A stretch of 64,000 nucleotides of DNA from Stenopsyche tienmushanensis (Eukaryota; Arthropoda; Insecta; Trichoptera; Stenopsychidae): positions 930,001 to 994,000 of the forward strand of contig WACJ01000521.1 in assembly GCA_008973525.1 (NCBI GenBank), in the 5' to 3' direction. A program made the translations under genes and the position numbers. Numbering within the stretch: position 1 is the first letter of the stretch; the number at the start of each line of letters is the position of its first letter. Shown piece by piece: positions 57,332-64,000 of the stretch. Below the pieces are notes generated by a model. That model saw nothing but the letters and a program-made list of their open reading frames with translations, did not search any database and was not told where the DNA came from.

Positions 57332-57475
57332 GCTACAACATTAGCCACATTCATCGAAACCTTAGCCTCCTTCTATCGAAAGTAGACGACGTTTATTTAA
57401 CTATAAATAATGTAAAATATTTATAGACGAAAAAGCAGCTTTGTAGATTTTAATTTAATGTCGATAAATACAATT
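57332..57475 (+). repeat. Dispersed repeat shared with 43.4 kb
   Basis: CGCTACAACATTAGCCAC, CATCGAAACCTTAGCCTCC and GTAGACGACGTTTATTTA, as at 43358-43500. Confidence 0.6.
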
Positions 57476-57514
57476 ATTCAGATTTTTCATTAATATCAGC
57501 AACGTTGGTTAAGA

Positions 57515-57640
57515 TTAATATGGAATCATTGGGCCACATTTCATAGAAGATGATGCTGGAAATTCTATTACTGTGTGATACCAATCAATGTTGAGTAACT
57601 TTTTATGGCCTTAATTGAATCATATTGATGTCTCATATCT
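57515..57640 (+). pseudogene. DEAHFW-family transposase fragment
   Basis: IIGPHFIEDDAGNSITV, a stop, then YQSMLSNFLWP and NHIDV align with the middle of Tc1/IS630-like transposases of this type (GPYFF-DAGxxVTVN..RY..ML..F.WP). It provides the uninterrupted version of the site occupied at 53664-54113. Confidence 0.75.
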
Positions 57641-57724
57641 TTGTCAGCGATTCTGAAACATCTGTTTGCCTTGGTAATAAATGCACATTTACCCACGCCC
57701 CAACATAACCTCTTCTCCATTCAA

Positions 57725-57812
57725 AATGGTTATCCTTATAGCTGATCGTGTTCTGACACCAGTGTAACGTAAAGCGTAGCGCTAGAGCTTCAAATCCCCG
57801 GAGTAGCTCCAT
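57725..57812 (-). mobile_element. LTR-junction relic
   Basis: Minus strand: GCGCTACGCTTTACGTTACA then CTGGTGTCAGAACACG; the paralogue of 54290-54400. Confidence 0.5.
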
Positions 57813-57979
57813 GTTCATTCGCTATCGGGTCGTGAAAGTCTGAGCAGGAAAGCGCTTGTTAAAATCAAGATCATTACTCACCCAAAGAGAAGGACCCCAG
57901 CTGTGAGCTATGAGGAAGTCGATAATAAAAACACAAATTAAAAAATACTCTCACGGTATAGTTACTCACATGGTATTAA

Positions 57980-58437
57980 CCATTTGATTAGTGAGTTGAT
58001 TTTAAATTGAATTTAACATATTTGCACGTATTATCGACACAGACCCAATTTTCTCTCAAGACCGCGCAGCGTAATTCAAGCTTGTATATCAATAAATGAG
58101 CCGTAACACTGTTGATATTATCGCGCCTCATAATAGCGTTTTAAATAGAATAATTTATGGTGCCAGGCTGAGCTTTAAGTATATAATTGATTTATGTGGC
58201 TTTTATTATTTATTGTGATTCTAAAAAGATCACCAACGATCTAAGAAGACTCCATACATGATAGTTTTCAAACGGATACGAACAAATTCCATTATAAAAT
58301 TCCAAAAAATTCCATCTGTTAATAATTAATATGATATATTTAGACGTATAGGGGTACCTTTACAGTTCGACCTTGCTATCGATATGCGAGTGTATGATGC
58401 ATTCGAGCGCATATATGCGCTATTACTAATCAACGGG
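57980..58437 (+). mobile_element. piggyBac-like MITE, near full length
   Basis: 458 bp after TTAA (57976-57979): CCATTTGATTAGTGAGTTGA, CTCTCAAGACCGCGCAGCG, TATATCAATAAATGAGCC, ATTTATGTGGCTTTTATT, TTTAGACGTATAGGGGTACC and GCATATATGCGCTATTACTA, ending ATCAACGGG before TAGA (degenerate TTAA). It is the best copy for reconstructing the order of blocks in this family. It is non-coding. Confidence 0.82.
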
Positions 58438-59865
58438 TAGACATGCGTTGTGTGTTTTTCAATTTTGTCAATAAGCATATTTAATACAAATAGGACTAAA
58501 TTCAAATATATATATCATTATATTGAACGATTGACGTAAATATTTATTTTTGTCCAAAACACAACTTTCTCAGATTTATTCTAAGCTCACAAGACATGAT
58601 TTTTATGATACGAATCAAAATTATTGATACAAATGTATATTTTCGTAAGCCCACTCCGACCCTTTTTTTCGGCGTCTTCTTTCTTTTTTGTGTAATCTTC
58701 TTTCTTTCTTGTGATTTTTCGATTTTTTCGCAACAACAAAATTACATGAAAAGCGTACATTTGTTATTTCTATGTTATATACATAAAAATTCCCTCGACT
58801 TTGATCATTATTTTTATGGCATCCACTTGCGGTGAATGTTTTCATTGAAGCAATTTGTTTGTGTTAATCTAAATTCATGATTATTTTAAATACATGTTTT
58901 CATTATAATGTAAATTTGATGAATGTGATTTGAATAGATCTTCCTGAAGCCCATTACGGTGATTTCCTTTCTCGCATTTTTACAATCGGCGACCCCAATT
59001 TGATCTCATACAAAAACCTCGGAGATTTGACCCTTGCATAACGAGCATCTTTTGATACACATTATAATAAGGTCTAATTGGAAACAACGTCGATTTCATT
59101 CAATTCACCATACCAATTATCTGTTTTGATTATTTGTTCGAACATTCGTTGGGATCGATATGAAATCTGTCCCGGAATTGGGTTTTCAGTCCCAATTTCC
59201 GACGGCGAATATGTGCGAGTTTATTGTATCAAGTTTTGCTATAATGAGCACATTGTTTTATTCAAATGTCTTTTGAGTCGAAAACGTAAAGAAAAAGACT
59301 AAGTGGGTCCGTAATCCGATATCTTCCTAAATATTTCCACGGAAAAGTCCACAAGGCGACTCAAATCGGTGACTCTCAATGTTTTCTTAACTAAATTTTT
59401 TTGTCTTCTAAGTGCAATTTTCTTAATAAATATGCAAAAGAATGAAATCTATCGCTTTTTTTTAATCTGAGTAATCTGAGTAATACACTATATTGCATTT
59501 TTAAATTCAATCAAACAAACAAAACACTAAACTATATCAAAAAAGAAGATTTTCGTTAAGGTAAATGTCATTAAAATTTTGAAACAATGAGTGGCTTTAA
59601 AAATATAAATACCAATTCAGATCATGATTTGGGTTACATTAACGATCAAAATTTGCACTGTGCTAATATCTTTAAACTATAGCATGAAACTAAATTTAGT
59701 AAAAATCTTAATGGTATCTGGATGTTTAGCGGTTAACGGGGGATTGCGATCGACGAGGGAATATTGCTTTTTTGGCCTGTCTACGTTTATTACGTAAAAT
59801 TTTCTTTAAAATAAATAATCCGTTATTAATACGCTTTACTGCATTTATTCACCCCTAATCTTTGT
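58438..59865. other. Unassigned DNA
   Basis: A pyrimidine-rich tract (about 58660-58725, CTTCTTTCTT-like) and small frames at 58596-58835 and 59078-59302 are present, none with a domain. Confidence 0.3.
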
Positions 59866-59869
59866 ATAT

Positions 59870-60170
59870 TTATTTTAACAACCCCATGCATTTATCGCGA
59901 AGTGGAAGAGCCTTTTCAATGATGTTGACAGTTAGCTTTCGAACGAAAGCAGCTATTTAAATCATTTTCAAGAGGTAATTTTCTTGAAGCTTAGTATGAC
60001 ACTTCAATTCCTGTAGCTCTTCGTTGGTTAAGGGTTCGTCGTGTGATTTAAGCAAAGTTTGAACATCGTCTGTATCAACATCTTTAATGTCTCCATAAAT
60101 GACCAAAAGACTAATTTCTTCCATGATATTTTGTTTATAATTTTCATAATTTATGTGATCGTCAATATTT
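59870..60170 (-). pseudogene. pogo/Tigger transposase C-terminal relic
   Basis: On the minus strand, DVDTDDVQTLLKSHDEPLTN then EELQELKCHTKL, and after a stop FVRKLTVNIIEKALPLRD, match the acidic C-terminal tail of Tigger/jerky-type proteins (LLxSHxEELTNEDLxEL). The catalytic domain is not found nearby. Confidence 0.75.
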
Positions 60171-60323
60171 TTTGTACCTCAATATTTCATTTCTTGCTTA
60201 CTACTTTTTAATCTAAAGTAATTGAATTTGTCTTGAATTTGCGTTACAGAGGACCCTCAATATATTAGCATCACGCAAATAAATTTAGTCATAATTCATA
60301 CAGCGCCTCATACAGTTTAATCT

Positions 60324-60376
60324 AAATACAGCCGATCCTTCCATAGCGTCCAGATGAGGGCTACGCTATAGAAAGT
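60324..60376 (+). repeat. TATAGCGTCC-family terminus
   Basis: TA then CAGCCGATCCTTCCATAGCG, with TACGCTATAG in reverse about 35 bp later. Confidence 0.5.
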
Positions 60377-60494
60377 TAGACACCCATAAAAAATGTGTAA
60401 GTATTTAGTTGGAAATATTCCATGGAAATTTTATATCCAATTTTTCATCATCAAGATAAAATTCAAGCTTTGTAGCGGCTGGGATGAATATGGA

Positions 60495-60700
60495 AGGCCT
60501 TCTAATAGAAAGACTCTCGTCTTAGATAAGCTCTTTATTAAACACGATAGAGATATTTGGCCGCAGGAAGGACGCTCTTCCGCAGTCAAGGCTAACCGGC
60601 AACAATGAAATGTGTCCGCCACAAAAAATTGCGCTGTTAAATTGACACAATGCGCCTAAAGAGAGACAGAAGCTATCGCTGTTAATCTGGCGAATTAAGT
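60495..60700 (-). repeat. GC-rich dispersed repeat, reverse
   Basis: Minus strand: TAATTCGCCAGATTAACAGC, GGTTAGCCTTGACTGCGG and GTCCTTCCTGCGGCCAAATA match 50.8-51.0 kb. The short frames here are incidental. Confidence 0.6.
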
Positions 60701-60744
60701 AAGACCAGTTTTAAATTATATAACATTTTTATTAAACCTATCGG

Positions 60745-60800
60745 AAATCGTGAGACAGAGACGAGTCTCTTGCGTCTTATCATACACTCGTGCATCGATG
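60745..60800 (-). mobile_element. piggyBac-like MITE fragment
   Basis: GAGACAGAGACGAGTC then TTGCGTCTTATCATACACTC match the right-hand core of the family. Confidence 0.5.
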
Positions 60801-61114
60801 ACCATATTAAGCTCTTTCGACATGATAAGACGACTTTCGTTCGTGTTGTCTTGAGAGCAGGCGTTTGTTTTGATAATTAAGATACTCGCATCATTCTTAT
60901 CGTTGACCAACTTTGTTATTCCCCTTTGACTGTTCTGGAGTGATGTCATTAGCTGAGTATCATCACTCTTTTACAAAATCTACTCCTTCAGAAGTAAATT
61001 GGCAGGCTTTCACGATAATCCTGTCCTTTTCATTAATAGGCAAACATAGCTGAACAACAGAAAGCAGATACCATGCATATTGAACATTAAGAAATATTCC
61101 AAAGAAATTAACGA

Positions 61115-61225
61115 AAATTGCGTGCTATCAACAGTGTAAAGGTTCATTTTTTGTGCTTGGTTCATTATCAAGCTTGTTATACGGAGCTGACAGATAAGTG
61201 GATTTACACTAGTAGATAATGTCGG
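61115..61225 (-). mobile_element. piggyBac-like MITE fragment
   Basis: GTGCTATCAACAGTGTAAAG, GGTTCATTTTTTG, TCAAGCTTGTTATACG, then AGATAAGTGGATTTACAC. Confidence 0.55.
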
Positions 61226-61334
61226 TTAGCCAGGGTCTATCCGTTAGCCTATGGTTTCTGAATACAACAATTATTTCAACCAACTAAATGTATTTCTTTC
61301 TTTAAATTTGATGTGAAATCCAGAATTCAAACTT

Positions 61335-61625
61335 TAAAAAAATGTTACCTCATTTGGTCAACCACTGCGATGTTCATCTTGGCAGCTCGTACGGCCTCGT
61401 TTAAACTCTGCCATTCAATATTTTACTATAGCAAACGATACAATAGACTCCTTCAGAATAGAATTTCACTTGGCTTTGATATTAGTTGAATCGATACCTT
61501 TCAAAATAAAAGTATTTTATCACATAACACTGAGTTATCATAGTATTATTTTTAAACAACAAACTCTATTTATATTATACATCAGGTCGGGTACTTCTAG
61601 GACTACCTTCGTATTAATATATGTC
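61335..61625 (-). mobile_element. mariner 5' end with N-terminal coding remnant
   Basis: Terminal repeat at about 61583-61613 (GGTCGGGTACTTCTAGGACT on the plus strand). On the minus strand, 61425-61340 encodes MAEFKRGRTSCQDEHRSG, a stop, then PNEVT. This is the clearest N-terminus of the family seen in pieces at 5.1, 9.4 and 27.9 kb. The rest of the gene is absent. Confidence 0.8.
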
Positions 61626-62695
61626 GAATATCTGATACAACTAGCATAATCCAAACCAATATCTTTCTTTACTGTATCATATTTTAGTATAAATATTAAA
61701 TTGAAAACATTTATCATCTATTTGTTGTATTGGGAACCATTTTTTTAGCGGAAAAAGTTTTTTGAGCAGTTAGTTCGGGCTAAGCATATCAATCTCCCCG
61801 GGGAACCTGTGGATTATTTCCAGCCTCCCACGGGTTGAGTCTTGCATGCTTCTCATACATTTCAGTCTGGCCTTCTTTTCCATCGGATAAATCCTCTTCA
61901 CTCTCGGGAACGTCAGGAGAAATAATAGCCTCGGCTTTATTCTATCGATTAGGTTTGATTCAATGGGTATTTTCACGTTCCGCCCTGCACGAGCGAAAAA
62001 CGCCATAAACGCTATTCGAAATTCGAATTTCCGCCAGGCTAAGGGATGGAAGCGAAGCCCTCATTACCATAAAACGGAACGTGGAAAACCACACCAATTA
62101 CATCCACGCTTTTCAGCAGACAAATAGTGGAATCATTATTTTCGGCAATTGTCTTTTTTTGGCTCGGAATCGCGTCTTCCACAAATTAAATAACTTTTAT
62201 GTAATGTTGTACGCTGGAATGTTTCCCTTGCCTTAATTTACGTTTTAAAAGTCGACTGCCTTTTCCTCTATCTTTTAAGTTTGCTTTCTGGAAATAAACG
62301 ATTGCTCAAAAATTCATGAAAGCCATTATTTATAGGCGTGCTAAATTCTTACTTATTTTCCGTCCATGATTTTTTTCAGAGTATAAAACTAAATAACTCA
62401 GTACGCAACATCAATCACATTTTTTCTACGTTTGTAAATAATTTATAATTTTAAATAATACTTATCTCGACCGATACGATTTAAAAAATGTATTGATGCA
62501 TGAAAAAACGACCCTTATGCTTCATCAAGCTGATCAACCCTTGGATTAATAATTATATTCAATTTCACACGCATACAAGGGGTGCATGCAACATTAAACA
62601 CTTTCATAATTATGATAATATATAACCTAATTAATAAAAAACTTTATATAACATTGATGTGCCATAATAGAAATCAAGCAATTATGCTTATGATA
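61626..62695. other. Unassigned DNA, GC-richer at 61.78-62.12 kb
   Basis: The 78-codon minus-strand frame at 61770-62006 is in relatively GC-rich, repeat-free DNA. It starts MAFFARAGRNVKIP and has no recognised domain. Host exon or chance. Confidence 0.3.
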
Positions 62696-62700
62696 TACAG

Positions 62701-63125
62701 GGTGTTTTGCACATAGACCGACCAAAAAAAATTGTCAGGGTCAATCCTCAGACAAAGAAATCCAATAGTGTCAGATTTGGAGACCGTGCGATCGATGGAT
62801 TAGGGCACATCCATTGACAAAGAAATCCAGTGGAGTCAGATCTGGAGATCATGCAAACCACGGATTAGGGCACGTCCATTGACAAAAAAATCCAGTGGAG
62901 TCAGATCTGGAGATCATGCAAACCACGGAATAGAGCACATCCCAGGCAAAAAAAATCCAATGGTGTCAGACTAGGAGACCGTGCGATCCATGATTAGGGC
63001 ACGTCCACTGACAAAGAAATCCAGTGGTGTCAGATCAGGAGATAGTGCTATCCATGGATTAGGGCACGCCCACTGACAAAGGAATCCAATGGTGTCAGGT
63101 CTGGAGGCTGTGCAAACCACAAAAT
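62701..63125 (+). mobile_element. Element with left terminal repeat and six 65-bp units
   Basis: GGTGTTTTGCACATAGACC (62701-62719) is the inverted counterpart of 35239-35257. After about 35 bp come six units. The CAGTGGTGTC-like block is at 62763, 62829, 62893, 62958, 63022 and 63087, spacings of 64-66 bp. Each unit ends GGAATAGGGCACGTCC-like. The units run in the same direction as those at 34.84 kb. The right end is missing. Confidence 0.75.
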
Positions 63126-63325
63126 AAGGCCGCCAAAATAATTAATTTACACGGCAGAGTCACCTGTATACATACCAGAACTGAACCAAAAACTAGAAAG
63201 CTTGGCGGGAAAATTTCTGCAACTGAACTGATTCAAAAATATCGGTTTATTTCGGTTCTAACAACGGTAAACCGATAAAACCGATTTTTTGAGTTCAAAA
63301 AATGTCCTGCTTTTAAGCATATTCT
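63126..63325. other. Spacer
   Basis: Nothing recognised. Confidence 0.3.
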
Positions 63326-63327
63326 TC

Positions 63328-63470
63328 AGGTCTTTCAATTGGAACGCTCAACATTTGTTAGGTTATATTTTTAAATAATCATATTTTTAAAGCAATATTT
63401 ATCAAATTTATCATAAATCATTTAATAATATATGACAAATTATTATGAAAGGTTATAACGCTAAACTAGC
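63328..63470 (+). mobile_element. DEAHFW-family left end
   Basis: GGTCTTTCAATTGGAACGCT then CAACATTTGTTAGG and GACAAATTATTATGAA match the left end at 10.48-10.6 kb. No coding part follows. Confidence 0.6.
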
Positions 63471-63545
63471 TGAATTCGGGCGAAAATATTTCATGCCGTT
63501 TAGATTCTGTTTTAATTTTCAGTGAATTAATTATACACTTAAACC

Positions 63546-63682
63546 TTTTTTTGTGCGGTAAGTGCGCTCCGCGTAAAATCGCATAAACAAAGCTATGACA
63601 TACATAGAAAAAGTGAAGATGCGTTCCATGGATTTTAAAAACCGCATAACTTCGAAATCGCACAAAAAGAGGTTTGAGTGTA
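63546..63682. mobile_element. CACTTGGGT element fragment
   Basis: ATCGCATAAACAAAGC, ACATAGAAAAAGTGA, GATTTTAAAAACCGCATAAC and TCGCACAAAAAGAGGTTTGA match the right half of the 37.5-38.07 kb copy. Confidence 0.6.
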
Positions 63683-63849
63683 TTAGATTGGATTTGGGGA
63701 TGCAATTTGATTAATGGATTTGATCCATAAATGTTATCCTTAGAGATAAGCGTGATCGTATGGTAACGTTAAATATTATTACATACTATTTCATCTATTA
63801 TTCCATTTTAATAAGGTAGTATTCCGTTAGAGTTCAGCGCATTACACAA

Positions 63850-63990
63850 CCGGTCTTCAAAATTTGAGTCGATTAGTTCGATAAATAATCAGCCAATATA
63901 CATACGTCACTGAAACGCAAGGTCTGCTAATAACATCGTTGCTGTGCGTGAGAGAGTACGGGAAACCCCGAGGCCGTCAATTTCTCGTCG
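63850..63990 (+). repeat. Dispersed repeat shared with 41.5 kb, at the window edge
   Basis: AAATAATCAGCCAATATACA, TACGTCACTG, AACATCGTTGCTGTGCG and GAAACCCCGAGGC match 41500-41640 in reverse. It may continue past the window end. Confidence 0.7.
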
Positions 63991-64000
63991 TCCATAAGAA

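Noticed and set aside
62763..63125. CRISPR array
   Set aside because: The unit is tandem with no spacers, diverged between units, and the genome is eukaryotic.

Overview
This is an AT-rich eukaryotic window, almost certainly from an arthropod and probably an insect. The grounds are the transposon content: several mariner families, an R1-clade non-LTR retrotransposon, a piggyBac-like TTAA family, hAT and pogo relics, and a primer-binding site matching the 3' end of insect-type tRNA-Leu. I recognised no host protein-coding exon, rRNA, tRNA, CRISPR array or bacterial-style operon. The species cannot be named from this. The window reads as intergenic or intronic DNA dominated by decayed mobile elements.

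The only long intact reading frame is an 827-codon reverse-transcriptase ORF at 20646-23129. It lies in a 5'-truncated R1-clade LINE bounded by a perfect 15-bp target-site duplication (20615-20629 and 23468-23482). It is GC-rich against an AT-rich background and looks young. A second, much shorter copy of the same family (about 44076-44580) sits inside a mariner transposase relic.

The rest is a layered transposon graveyard. Mariner relics lie at 1.0-1.5, 5.1-5.9, 8.9-9.6, 15.6-15.8, 27.9-28.7, 43.9-45.0, 48.4-49.0 and 61.3-61.6 kb. A Tc1/IS630-like family with a DEAHFW signature lies at 4.1-4.5, 10.5-11.0, 53.5-54.2, 55.7-56.3, 57.5-57.6 and 63.3-63.5 kb. Pogo/Tigger relics are at 14.6-15.3 and 59.9-60.2 kb, and a hAT transposase tail at 50.5 kb. 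Non-autonomous families include a TTAA/CCCTTTGAT piggyBac-like element (more than ten pieces), a TA-flanked CACTTGGGT element rich in TTATGCG motifs, an AT-rich repeat of roughly 450-590 bp, a 394-bp TA-flanked MITE, and two unrelated tandem-repeat families with fixed periods of 65 and 120 bp that recur at separate loci. Nesting runs in both directions between the piggyBac-like and CACTTGGGT families.

Between the elements are stretches of moderately GC-rich, apparently single-copy DNA (for example 31.7-32.1, 32.8-33.3, 38.9-39.2, 43.0-43.3, 46.7-47.2, 52.7-52.9, 56.6-56.9 and 61.8-62.1 kb). They have no convincing exon structure and are the best candidates for host cis-regulatory or unrecognised exonic sequence. 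I see no novel multi-gene system. The most unusual items are the inverted-terminal-repeat element carrying a 65-bp minisatellite at two loci, the compound duplication at 53.6/57.5 kb with an empty-site-defined insertion of unknown family, and a cluster of GTTGCG palindromes near 50-51.5 kb.
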